A DNA stretch of 64,000 bases from Blautia sp. MSJ-9 (GTDB taxonomy: Bacteria; Bacillota; Clostridia; Lachnospirales; Lachnospiraceae): positions 25,947 through 89,946 of the forward strand of contig NZ_JAHLQG010000020.1 in the NCBI RefSeq assembly GCF_018919065.1, given 5' to 3'. Position 1 is the first letter of the stretch, and the number at the start of each line of letters is the position of its first letter. The notes under the pieces were generated by a model. It made no database searches and had not been told where the DNA came from. It saw only the letters and a list, made by a program, of their open reading frames with translations. Below are positions 44,989 to 51,946 of the stretch, piece by piece. Made by a program: the position numbers and the translations under genes.

Positions 44989-45010
44989 CACCTCCGGCAG
45001 GAAGGAGGTG
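44989..45010 (+). promoter_or_regulatory. SD-sequestering 5' hairpin of toxin mRNA
   Basis: CACCTCC (44989-44995) pairs with GGAGGTG (45004-45010), closing an 8-nt loop and burying the Shine-Dalgarno of the 29-aa ORF. An extended -10 (TGGTAACAT, 44968-44976) lies about 13 bp upstream. Fst mRNAs use the same kind of 5' structure to delay toxin translation. Confidence 0.65.
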
Positions 45011-45017
45011 AGGTCTA

Positions 45018-45107
45018 ATGCATGATTTATTCATCAGTTTGCTTGTTTCTATCGTAGCAGGTGTAATTAGCTACTACATCTGCAAATGGCTGGATGGGGA
45101 CAAATAA
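45018..45107 (+). CDS. Fst-like type I toxin, 29 aa
   Basis: Peptide MHDLFISLLVSIVAGVI followed by SYYICKWLDGDK: a single membrane helix with a WLD and charged tail, the pattern of Fst/Ldr-like toxins that damage the membrane. GGAGG lies 7-8 nt before the ATG. The surrounding RNA architecture (5' SD hairpin, direct repeats, convergent antisense RNA and shared terminator) supports the call more than the peptide alone. Confidence 0.78.
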   Translation: MHDLFISLLVSIVAGVISYYICKWLDGDK

Positions 45108-45149
45108 GGCAGCGCAGACAGTCTAAAAGGTATAAGCCACCTTACATAA

Positions 45150-45231
45150 ACGGAATAGAAAACCCCAGAAGTCTCGACCACTTCTGGGGTTTTTGTTTTT
45201 GCCTAATGCATTTTCATCAGTTTGCTTAGCT
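45150..45231 (-). ncRNA. Antisense antitoxin RNA (RNA II-like)
   Basis: Predicted ~80-nt minus-strand RNA starting near 45231 and ending at the shared terminator. Its 5' part is complementary to the toxin mRNA at two direct repeats: CTAATGCA (45015-45022 and 45203-45210, covering the start codon) and TTCATCAGTTTGCTT (45030-45044 and 45213-45227). This is the DRa/DRb geometry of the pAD1 par locus. Confidence 0.7.
45161..45195. terminator. Bidirectional terminator shared by toxin mRNA and antisense RNA
   Basis: AACCCCAGAAGT / ACTTCTGGGGTT, a 12-bp perfect stem with a 7-nt loop (CTCGACC), followed by TTTTGTTTTT on plus and TTTCTATT on minus. It lies between the two converging transcripts. Confidence 0.85.
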
Positions 45232-45237
45232 GTTATT

Positions 45238-45266
45238 ATCATATTCCGTAGTCAGCAAAAAGTCAA
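45238..45266 (-). promoter_or_regulatory. Promoter of the antisense RNA
   Basis: On the minus strand: TTGACT (complement of 45261-45266), a 17-nt spacer, and TATGAT (complement of 45238-45243). Strong and well spaced, as needed for a constitutive antitoxin RNA. Confidence 0.72.
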
Positions 45267-45644
45267 CTACAAAATATTGAGTTTTCTAAAATTACCCGAT
45301 GCCTGAATGGTGTCGGGACTTTTTCTATTTGTCCCGGGACAATTCTGGTGCAAATGAGCATATGTATTTATCTAAAATCTTAATTCTACTTCTTAATCTC
45401 AATCTCAAAAAGCCACTTGTAAGCCAATTTGTCCCGGTATAATTGAGGGACAAAGCAGGCGGATTTGATCATATATTTTAATTATATTCTTAATCTTATT
45501 CTAAACCTAAATCTGAGCCAGTCAAAGGCTTTCAAGCGGCTTACAAATTAAAGCCAACAAATGTTGGAAAAAATAACTCATTTTAGTGAGAAATATATAA
45601 AATTTGTAATTGAATTTCGTTAAAATCTTATAAAAATAAAAAAA
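45267..45644. other. Non-coding gap with repeats and an att-like palindrome
   Basis: No credible gene. Contains a hairpin CCCGATGCC/GGTGTCGGG followed by ACTTTTT (about 45295-45322); a perfect TGTCCCGGGACA palindrome (45330-45341); a related TTTGTCCCGGTATAATT near 45430; CT-rich TTAATCT-type tracts near 45380 and 45485; CCAACAAATGTTGG (45554-45567), which shares 13 of 14 bases with the att core; and an operator-like ACTCA-TTTTAG-TGAGA (45576-45591). Confidence 0.5.
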
Positions 45645-46811
45645 TTATTGTCTTGGTGTATAGGAATATGAGTTGGTGTTAAAGTCCCACGTAATATCAC
45701 CATATCCGTCTGTAATTGCACCGTCTGTATCTAATTTTCCGTAAGAAGGATAGTAGATATCTGATCCTGAAAAGCAAATACCAGTTCCATCTTCACAGAT
45801 GATGGAGAACCAGTTATAACCACTGTTATCAACCACTGTTTGCGCAAATTCAGTAAATTGTTCTAAAGTAACAGTTTTTAAAATGTCCTTAGCGATGCTG
45901 ATATATGCGTAGGTTCCAAGTGTTTTAGAATTATCTCCGCTTTTTACCGGAGCAGTAACAACTTGAGCGTTCAGCAGAGGGTTAGAAGAATCTGCATCGG
46001 ACTGAACAGAAGAATTATCTTCGGCGGATAACATATTTCTATTAAGTGAAGAAAGAAGTTCTGCATCAATAGAACTACCATCTGTTAATCCTTTATCTTT
46101 TCGATAAGATGCAATCGCATTCTGAGTTCCAGATCCTGCAACTCCATCAGGAGTACCGCAGTCATAACCTAAAGCGTTTAATTTTGTTTGCACGTCCTGA
46201 ATAATAGTTTTATCAGAGTAGGAAACAATAGTGGAGTTTTGGAAAGTATACATAATCATATCGTTAAGCAAATCCGAATCAGTATTATTTTGGCTAATCA
46301 TAAAAGTCATGACATAAGCACCTTGATTAGTACATACGCACAAAGAGCAGCTCGAAATATTGTTGCTACTGGATGTCCATGTATAACCAATAGTAACTGA
46401 AGGATAATCTCCCATTGTTCCCTCCAGACGAGATGTTTCTGAGTAATCTGTCATACCATTCGTAATTGAACTTACGACAGCATTTACGTATGAATAATTT
46501 CCGGAGAGATTCTCACTATTAGGTAGTGGCATATACATAATCGTTAAAACAGTTCCATTTTTTATGGTGTAGTTTCTGGATTCGCGACCATCAGATGTGG
46601 TTATATCTGCTGTCCAGTGAGCCGGAATCGAATATTGGAGTTCATTTATATAGTCGGTGACAATTTCTCTGTTTTTGTATTCTCCTGATAGAAACTCATA
46701 GTCAGTGGCATGAATGGGGATGGATAAGGAAAGGAATAGACAAAAAGCCAGAATAATGGATAGTGGTACTAAAAATGCGTGGGGGGGGGTAAAACTTTTA
46801 CTCTTTTTCAT
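45645..46811 (-). CDS. Secreted peptidoglycan-binding-domain protein, possible phase-variable moron
   Basis: 388 aa on the strand opposite to the late genes. Signal peptide (MKKSKSFTPPHAFLVPLSIILAFCLFLSLSIPIHA, cleavage after about residue 35). Residues about 203-256 form a PG_binding_1 domain (IIQDVQTKLNALGYDCGTPDGVAGSGTQNAIASYRKDKGL). The C-terminal domain (LGTYAYISIAKDILK...NWFSIICEDGTGICFSGSDIYYPS) is not recognised. A C9 run (complement of 46781-46789) encodes TPPH in the signal peptide, so one-base slippage would switch it off. A minus-strand promoter TTGTGT-N17-TATCAT (46836-46864) and AAGGAGA precede it. Likely lysogenic-conversion gene. Confidence 0.78.
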   Translation of the reverse strand: MKKSKSFTPPHAFLVPLSIILAFCLFLSLSIPIHATDYEFLSGEYKNREIVTDYINELQYSIPAHWTADITTSDGRESRNYTIKNGTVLTIMYMPLPNSENLSGNYSYVNAVVSSITNGMTDYSETSRLEGTMGDYPSVTIGYTWTSSSNNISSCSLCVCTNQGAYVMTFMISQNNTDSDLLNDMIMYTFQNSTIVSYSDKTIIQDVQTKLNALGYDCGTPDGVAGSGTQNAIASYRKDKGLTDGSSIDAELLSSLNRNMLSAEDNSSVQSDADSSNPLLNAQVVTAPVKSGDNSKTLGTYAYISIAKDILKTVTLEQFTEFAQTVVDNSGYNWFSIICEDGTGICFSGSDIYYPSYGKLDTDGAITDGYGDITWDFNTNSYSYTPRQ

Positions 46812-46901
46812 GTAAAAAATCTCCTTTTTCTTTTAATGATAGCATTGCACATTCTGTGACACAACATCATTAAATTGAGCATCAACGCGAAAAAACTCAT
46901 T

Positions 46902-46995
46902 TTTTGTAAAATAGGGTATTGACAACTACTACCTACGTGTTATATTAAACTCAACAAAACGAGTAAATGAGTTATAAAAACTCAATAAAACGAGT
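46902..46995 (+). promoter_or_regulatory. Right-arm promoter 1 with two operators
   Basis: TTGACA (46919-46924), 16-nt spacer, extended -10 TGT-TATATT (46941-46946); then operators ACTCA-ACAAAA-CGAGT (46949-46964) and ACTCA-ATAAAA-CGAGT (46980-46995). Bases 46902-46964 are identical to 49186-49248. The first operator covers the expected start site. Confidence 0.78.
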
Positions 46996-47029
46996 AGAAA
47001 AAAGTCGAATAAAATCGAAAGGAGTCGAA

Positions 47030-47200
47030 ATGTATAAGGTGATAGTTGACATAGCACCCCGGACAATAGCTGGGACAAATGGGTGCCATAAATATGTATT
47101 TGGCAGATATTGTACTAAAAAAGAAACAATTTCTGTCATGGAATCCATAAACAATGCTGAGAAATATATCGGTGTTGCCACAATGGAAAAAGAAAAATAG
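47030..47200 (+). CDS. Small phage protein, 56 aa
   Basis: MYKVIVDIAPRTIAGTNGCHKYVFGRYCTKKETISVMESINNAEKYIGVATMEKEK. Start 47030 after AAAGGAG. First gene behind right-arm promoter 1. Unknown; a small alpha/beta fold is likely. Confidence 0.6.
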   Translation: MYKVIVDIAPRTIAGTNGCHKYVFGRYCTKKETISVMESINNAEKYIGVATMEKEK

Positions 47201-47213
47201 AGGAGGAAAAGAC

Positions 47214-47414
47214 ATGACAAAGAAACAGTATAAACGGAAAGCGATGGAAATATTCAGGGCATTTGCTAAGAAGAATGGGGGAAAATTCCATAGCACAGAC
47301 AGGATCAACACTCCGAAATGGGGCTCCATCATTACTATAGGTCCGCATAAAGGCAAAGCATTAAGGAGCTATGAACAGGCATTGGATACCATAAACGCAA
47401 TAATAAATGGATAG
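47214..47414 (+). CDS. Small basic phage protein, 66 aa
   Basis: MTKKQYKRKAMEIFRAFAKKNGGKFHSTDRINTPKWGSIITIGPHKGKALRSYEQALDTINAIING, site AGAGGAGG. Basic, perhaps nucleic-acid binding. Unknown. Confidence 0.6.
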   Translation: MTKKQYKRKAMEIFRAFAKKNGGKFHSTDRINTPKWGSIITIGPHKGKALRSYEQALDTINAIING

Positions 47415-47785
47415 CCGAAACGGTCAGAAATGACCGTCTGGTGCTGATGATGGCAGGTCAAGCGATTGGTGCAGGACAACAAGTTTCTCTGGATTTTAGA
47501 GTGAAATGCAGAGGCGGTGAGCAAGATCGAGCAGAGAACGCCTAAAAAATGCTCAATGCAGGACAACAGGTTTGCTGGTTTTAAAGTGAAACCAGATACG
47601 GGAGCGGAAGCACCGGAGCAGCACTGCACGGGCGGTAAAGTATGGATCGCCATATAAAAGTAACATATCCAATCGCATAGCATTATGGCATGAAAGTAAG
47701 AACTTTGCAGGTCCGATGATTTGTGTCCTGGGCGGTATGGGAAAGTGTCAGAATAAGGTTGAAGCGAGAAAGAAGGGCAAATGAA
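47415..47785. other. Non-coding gap with an internal repeat; possible structured RNA
   Basis: 371 bp without a convincing gene (a 32-codon frame at 47447 has no ribosome binding site). It starts with a stem ACGGTCA/TGACCGT (47420-47436) and contains two copies of GCAGGACAACA(A/G)GTTT..GG.TTTTA.AGTGAAA (47471-47506 and 47558-47591). Higher GC than its neighbours, suggesting a folded RNA or a decayed gene. Confidence 0.4.
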
Positions 47786-48037
47786 ATGACAGACAATTAT
47801 GTTACGATTGTAGATTTTGGGGACTGGTCAGTTGTGGAAGAAAGCACAAGTGAAAATACAGCAGAAGAATATGCAAAGATCCTTGCGTATTGTAAGGCAA
47901 AAGAAAAGAGAAGCCGTAGAAGAAAAAAAGAGAGAAAGGTCGAAATAGAGACAAAGCTTTCTGGTGCATTTCTTGGTTTGTTTTCTGTAGGAGTCCCAAT
48001 CATTCTGTTTTGGTTATGGCTCTTTGAAATTATATAA
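47786..48037 (+). CDS. Small membrane-anchored phage protein, 83 aa
   Basis: MTDNYVTIVDFGDWSVVEESTSENTAEEYAKIL..., a very basic stretch (KEKRSRRRKKERK) and a C-terminal membrane helix (LGLFSVGVPIILFWLWLF). Start 47786 after AGAAGGG; a GTG at 47723 would add 21 residues. Unknown. Confidence 0.5.
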   Translation: MTDNYVTIVDFGDWSVVEESTSENTAEEYAKILAYCKAKEKRSRRRKKERKVEIETKLSGAFLGLFSVGVPIILFWLWLFEII

Positions 48038-48073
48038 AAAACGAGAAAGAACTAAATAACGGAGGGTATGCTT

Positions 48074-48493
48074 ATGAACAAAGAGTATATACAGAAAATA
48101 TGCGAGATTCTAAGTCAGATTGATGATCTGGCGCAACCAGTAGCAGAGGCAAAGAAAGTGGACATTCCAGAGGAAATGGAGCAGAGCAAAGTTGAGGTAA
48201 ACCACGATACATCCAAGCGGTATGATCCAGAGTTCAAAAAGATGGTGGTCCATTTGCACAAGGAGGAAAAATGGAAATTCCGACAGATTACGGAGAAGTA
48301 TGGAGTATCAAAAGCTACGATCACAAAATGGTGCAGCGATGCACGATATGAGAATGCTGCACTCATGAAGGTGAAAGAAAAAGAGATTGAAACGATGCAG
48401 AAAGACTATGAGAAAGTAAAAGAAGAAAATGCTTTCTTGAAAAAGATCGTGTTTATGATGTTCGAAAAAGCAATGGGAGGAGTACAGGCATGA
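48074..48493 (+). CDS. Phage protein with IS3-OrfA-like helix-turn-helix
   Basis: 139 aa. Residues about 50-100 (RYDPEFKKMVVHLHKEEKWKFRQITEKYGVSKATITKWCSDAR) are an HTH_Tnp_1-type domain, followed by the leucine-zipper-like coil normal in IS3 OrfA (KDYEKVKEENAFLKKIVFMMFEKA). No OrfB or IS ends are nearby, so it looks like a phage-adapted DNA-binding protein. Start 48074 is better spaced from GGAGG than the ATG at 48068. Confidence 0.68.
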   Translation: MNKEYIQKICEILSQIDDLAQPVAEAKKVDIPEEMEQSKVEVNHDTSKRYDPEFKKMVVHLHKEEKWKFRQITEKYGVSKATITKWCSDARYENAALMKVKEKEIETMQKDYEKVKEENAFLKKIVFMMFEKAMGGVQA

Positions 48494-48879
48494 CATTAAA
48501 AGATTTTAAGATTGGTCAGACGGCATATGCGTTTTCTTATGAGGATATCGTATTGCTGAAAGGATTGAACCCAAAAAAGTATACTGTTGTAAAGATTGGC
48601 CGGAAATACCTGTATGCAGTAAAAGGGGAAGAAGTAGATATCAAAGCGGTACCGGATTATTTGCTGATAGGATTTAAGGAACCAGACTATATAGATAGTT
48701 TTTTAGAAGAAAATATTGATTACGGACATAAGACAATATTATTTCCAGATATGAAAGCAGCAAAAGATTATTACAAAAAGAGAAAGCTTGTAAGACATTT
48801 TACATCAGGTGTGAAATGGGAGAGCTGTACATTAGATGAATTACAAGAAGTACAAAGAATCCTGGGGGTACAAGTATGA
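48490..48879 (+). CDS. Phage protein of unknown function, 129 aa
   Basis: MTLKDFKIGQTAYAFSYEDIVLLKGLNPKKYTVVKIGRKYLYAVKGEEVDIKAV..., overlapping both neighbours by 4 bp. The N-terminal half is beta-rich, then helical (PDMKAAKDYYKKRKLVRHF). No family recognised. Confidence 0.65.
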   Translation: MTLKDFKIGQTAYAFSYEDIVLLKGLNPKKYTVVKIGRKYLYAVKGEEVDIKAVPDYLLIGFKEPDYIDSFLEENIDYGHKTILFPDMKAAKDYYKKRKLVRHFTSGVKWESCTLDELQEVQRILGVQV

Positions 48880-49133
48880 CAGCATTACAGAAGATATTTC
48901 AGAGTTATTACGAAGGCAGAATCGAAGGCGATGAACCAGAACCAGAAAGCATGACAGTTACATATAAAAGGGTTACTGATATATTAAATGAGTTTCAGAT
49001 CAGGAAAGATGGCATAGACGAAATCATGTTATGGGTAAGCCAGTACGGAGCAGCAGCGGAGGAAACAGGATTCTATGCAGGCTTCAAGATGGCATGGGAA
49101 TTATTGAAGAATATGCAGGAGGGTGTTGAGTAA
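48876..49133 (+). CDS. Phage protein, 85 aa (DUF6809-like)
   Basis: MTALQKIFQSYYEGRIEGDEPEPESMTVTYKRVTDILNEF...EETGFYAGFKMAWELLKNM. The GFYxGFKxAxxLL ending resembles small clostridial phage/plasmid helical proteins of the DUF6809 type. Coupled by ATGA overlap. Role unknown. Confidence 0.6.
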   Translation: MTALQKIFQSYYEGRIEGDEPEPESMTVTYKRVTDILNEFQIRKDGIDEIMLWVSQYGAAAEETGFYAGFKMAWELLKNMQEGVE

Positions 49134-49185
49134 AGCAGAAGAGGATGGCTCATTAAAAATGGGCTGTCCTTTTATTTTTTGTGTG

Positions 49186-49278
49186 TTTTGTAAAATAGGG
49201 TATTGACAACTACTACCTACGTGTTATATTAAACTCAACAAAACGAGTTTAGTATAAAAATAACTCAATAAAATGAGC
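49186..49278 (+). promoter_or_regulatory. Right-arm promoter 2 with two operators
   Basis: TTGACA (49203-49208), extended -10 TGT-TATATT (49225-49230), operators ACTCA-ACAAAA-CGAGT (49233-49248) and ACTCA-ATAAAA-TGAGC (49263-49278). The first 63 bp equal promoter 1. It drives the genes from 49297 on. Confidence 0.78.
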
Positions 49279-49296
49279 ATACGGAGGAAAAATACT

Positions 49297-49461
49297 ATGA
49301 CAAAGGCAGAAAAAATTGAAATAGCAAAAACAATGGAAAACGAGAAGTTACTTGAATGTTTCTTACGTTACACCGAACAGAAATTTTATGAAATGGAAGA
49401 ATCAAAAAGAGAAACATATGCAATCGTTAAAGAGGAAATTCTTAACAGAATGAGCAAATAA
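49297..49461 (+). CDS. Small phage protein, 54 aa
   Basis: MTKAEKIEIAKTMENEKLLECFLRYTEQKFYEMEESKRETYAIVKEEILNRMSK, helical, GGAGG 9 nt upstream. First gene of promoter 2. Unknown; the pattern recurs in clostridial phages. Confidence 0.6.
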   Translation: MTKAEKIEIAKTMENEKLLECFLRYTEQKFYEMEESKRETYAIVKEEILNRMSK

Positions 49462-49492
49462 GAGACGAAGCCCAGAGAAGGGAGGGCACTTG

Positions 49493-49633
49493 ATGGAAAG
49501 ATATGAGCTGGCAAATGGGAATGTGTACGAGATCGCAATGTGGAGTGATACATACACAGTGACACACGAAGGCAAGGTTGTTTATTCTGGATCCTATGCG
49601 GGATGCAGGAAGTATATAAACAGTCAGAAGTAA
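49493..49633 (+). CDS. Small phage protein, 46 aa
   Basis: MERYELANGNVYEIAMWSDTYTVTHEGKVVYSGSYAGCRKYINSQK, a small beta-type protein, site GGGAGGGC. Unknown. Confidence 0.6.
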   Translation: MERYELANGNVYEIAMWSDTYTVTHEGKVVYSGSYAGCRKYINSQK

Positions 49634-49652
49634 GAAAGAGAGGGCAAAGGGC

Positions 49653-50171
49653 ATGGCACAGATTATTCAGTTTCCAGTAAAAGAACAGGCAGTCAGTAAT
49701 GGGTATGATAACCTTTCCAGACTGATTGCTATAGCAGCTACAGGAGATGTTCTTAATGTTTATATTGAGACCATAGAACAGTTGGAAAAAGCCGGAAATC
49801 TGCTGGATGGAGAAGCACAGAAGCTGACAGAGCAGGGAAGGGAGAAGCGATTGGAGCTGGCAGGACCTAATCCGGTTAAGAAAGAAACGGTTGAGGCTCC
49901 GGGAGTATATTGTTATACACCTGAAATGGGAGGGCGGAAACCTGAGTGCCAGATGGAGGCATCCAGAGGATATTACGGAAAACACTGGTTCATTGATACT
50001 CCGCTGGAAATCAAAGGCAGGGGAATTGAGTTCGTAAAGAAATATCAAGAAAAGGATTTCTGTAGCCCCGGAAACTATAGAGTCGGTTGGAATGAATACC
50101 GGGTAACAAATAAGGCATTCGAGAAATTGAAAGAAAAATACAGTATCTCGCAGGAATGTCTACTTGATTAA
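49653..50171 (+). CDS. Phage protein of unknown function, 172 aa
   Basis: N-terminal helical half (NLSRLIAIAATGDVLNVYIETIEQLEKAGNLLDGEAQKL), C-terminal half KHWFIDTPLEIKGRGIEFVKKYQEKDFCSPGNYRVGWNEYRVTNKAFEKLKEKYSI. No family recognised; a shared early-region phage protein. Confidence 0.6.
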   Translation: MAQIIQFPVKEQAVSNGYDNLSRLIAIAATGDVLNVYIETIEQLEKAGNLLDGEAQKLTEQGREKRLELAGPNPVKKETVEAPGVYCYTPEMGGRKPECQMEASRGYYGKHWFIDTPLEIKGRGIEFVKKYQEKDFCSPGNYRVGWNEYRVTNKAFEKLKEKYSISQECLLD

Positions 50172-50226
50172 TAACATAATCTGCCTCAGGAAACTGGGGC
50201 AGAAAAAATAAGAGGAGGAAAAAGAA

Positions 50227-50394
50227 GTGAAATTGAGAGAACAACCAACAGAAATTATGTTGCTGACAAATAATCAGCGCAAGATGCATGGAAAACCGAT
50301 GTGCAGAAAGAACAACCGAAAGAAACGTTTTTATACGCGGTGCGAAGCAGATGAGACAATTAATGCATTTGTTGATTATTGCAATCGAGAGTAA
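50227..50394 (+). CDS. Small basic phage protein, 55 aa, GTG start
   Basis: GTG at 50227 behind AGGAGGAAAAAGAA; KLREQPTEIMLLTNNQRKMHGKPMCRKNNRKKRFYTRCEADETINAFVDYCNRE. Strongly basic middle, three Cys. Unknown. Confidence 0.55.
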   Translation: MKLREQPTEIMLLTNNQRKMHGKPMCRKNNRKKRFYTRCEADETINAFVDYCNRE

Positions 50395-50410
50395 AAGGAG
50401 GGAAAGTGCA

Positions 50411-51259
50411 ATGGGAGAAATGATGAAAGAATTATCATTTTCAATTGACGGAGAAACTATCACGAAAATGGCAAGAGAATGGTTTTACGAAGGAGAAAAA
50501 AGCTTTGAGAAAATCATGGAATTTCTGTTTTCCTGCATGTCTGGAACGGATACACCGGAAGCACAGCTCAGAAGATATGCGGAAGATATCCTGATCGGGA
50601 GAGCAGCTTTGAAAGGAAGTACAGAAGATGAAACATACCATCTTGAGATATATGGACCAGGAGAAGAGGAGAAGTTGCCAAGAAACATGGATATTTGGCA
50701 GGAAAGCACTAAAAAAAGAAAGATAAAAAAAGAACTTGAGAAAATGGCTCAGCGCTGGAATGTAGCGATGCAATATATCCCAGAAGAAACACAGAGGAGA
50801 ATCAGGGAAGAACTTGGAGAAGAAACAGAGGAAGATCGTCAGCAGAGATCCGTTGATAGTTATGTTAAGCGCATGACTGATAAAACAGAACATACTACAC
50901 CGGATTATGGATGGTTAGAACCGAATGGAACTTTCCATGCAGTTGAGTGGGGCGAACACCAAAGCTGGGCTCAGTCATACTTAGATGAAAATTATCCCGA
51001 GCAGGCAGAAGATAAAGAAATTGATATGCAGGTTAAGTGCAACAATCTAGGTCTGATAGGAGCCGGAGACTGGCTTGTAGAAAGAGGATGGATCCTATTA
51101 CATAATCCGACGCATGGGATTGCATATCCGTTAGTTAATCCGGTCAAGAAACCAACAAAGGCACAGAAAGAGTTTTTGTTCGATTATTATATTGAGCGTA
51201 ATTGTGAAAAAGAGGCCAGTGCAGTATGGTCGGATTCTTTTGGCAGTTTCAGTTTTTGA
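50411..51259 (+). CDS. Phage protein of unknown function, 282 aa
   Basis: Start 50411 after AAAGGAGGG. Helical N-terminus with two long helices; C-terminal half has PDYGWLEPNGTFHAVEWGEHQSWAQSYLDENYPEQAEDK and NLGLIGAGDWLVERGWILLHNP, a motif seen in clostridial phage proteins that lack a known role. No catalytic motif seen. Confidence 0.62.
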   Translation: MGEMMKELSFSIDGETITKMAREWFYEGEKSFEKIMEFLFSCMSGTDTPEAQLRRYAEDILIGRAALKGSTEDETYHLEIYGPGEEEKLPRNMDIWQESTKKRKIKKELEKMAQRWNVAMQYIPEETQRRIREELGEETEEDRQQRSVDSYVKRMTDKTEHTTPDYGWLEPNGTFHAVEWGEHQSWAQSYLDENYPEQAEDKEIDMQVKCNNLGLIGAGDWLVERGWILLHNPTHGIAYPLVNPVKKPTKAQKEFLFDYYIERNCEKEASAVWSDSFGSFSF

Positions 51260-51281
51260 GTTATGAGGTGAAATTATAGCT

Positions 51282-51572
51282 ATGTGCGAAATACCGAACG
51301 AGGACGAATACTGGGAACGCCGCCGGGAGGAATTGGAAAATCCAAGAGCGTTCCGAAGACCGGGCGCATGGGATGAGCCTGTATATAAGACTGGCAGCTT
51401 ATTTCTGGATGATGAGATCGAGAAGATTGAAAAAGAACGGGGCTATCCGATGGAAGAACTGTACGAAGGCGATTTACTTGAGATAGTGGAAGAACAGGAA
51501 GGAATTGCCGCTGATTCGGCGGAATGGAATAGTAACTACGGATGTATTGATTACAGATACCGTGTAGCATAG
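51282..51572 (+). CDS. Phage protein of unknown function, 96 aa
   Basis: Acidic protein: MCEIPNEDEYWERRREELENPRAFRRPGAWDEPVYKTGSLF...YEGDLLEIVEEQEGIAADSAEWNSNYGC. Weak ribosome site (GAGGTGAAA). No family recognised. Confidence 0.55.
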   Translation: MCEIPNEDEYWERRREELENPRAFRRPGAWDEPVYKTGSLFLDDEIEKIEKERGYPMEELYEGDLLEIVEEQEGIAADSAEWNSNYGCIDYRYRVA

Positions 51573-51580
51573 GAGGGAAA

Positions 51581-51946
51581 ATGCAGAACATTGTAGAGTT
51601 TATTAAAAAAGAAATGACAGACAGGGGCATGACGTATGATTTATTGGCAGAAAAAGTAGGGACCAGCAGGCAGAATCTTTGGTTAAAGCTGAATAAAAAT
51701 AGCAGACCAAATTTTGAAACAGTAAGAAAGATTCTTTCAGCACTGGACTATGATCTGAAAATCGAGAGAAGAGAAGGCGCAGCGGAACCCGGAGAGAAAG
51801 AGCTGCAAGAGTTTTTTGAAAGCACAGATGAAGAACAGGTAAGCTATGAATGCATTCAGAGATTATTTTCAGTAATGGGATATAGCCTGACAACGAAAAC
51901 TCATAAAAATGAGCAAAATGTAAAAGAGGGTATTGACAACTACTAA
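51581..51946 (+). CDS. XRE-family HTH regulator
   Basis: 121 aa; HTH (IVEFIKKEMTDRGMTYDLLAEKVGTSRQNLWLKLNKNSRPNFETVRKILSALDYDLKIE) and an acidic C-terminus. Its 3' end overlaps promoter 3 and an operator copy (51899-51914), so repression and expression of the downstream arm are physically linked to this gene. Confidence 0.72.
   Translation: MQNIVEFIKKEMTDRGMTYDLLAEKVGTSRQNLWLKLNKNSRPNFETVRKILSALDYDLKIERREGAAEPGEKELQEFFESTDEEQVSYECIQRLFSVMGYSLTTKTHKNEQNVKEGIDNY

Noticed and set aside
47447..47545. 32-codon frame MMAGQAIGAGQQ...
   Set aside because: No ribosome binding site and lies in a repeat-bearing gap; kept only as part of the non-coding region.
46949..49278. CRISPR-like array from repeated ACTCA...GAGT motifs
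   Set aside because: Copies are short palindromes in promoter regions without regular spacers; they behave as operators.
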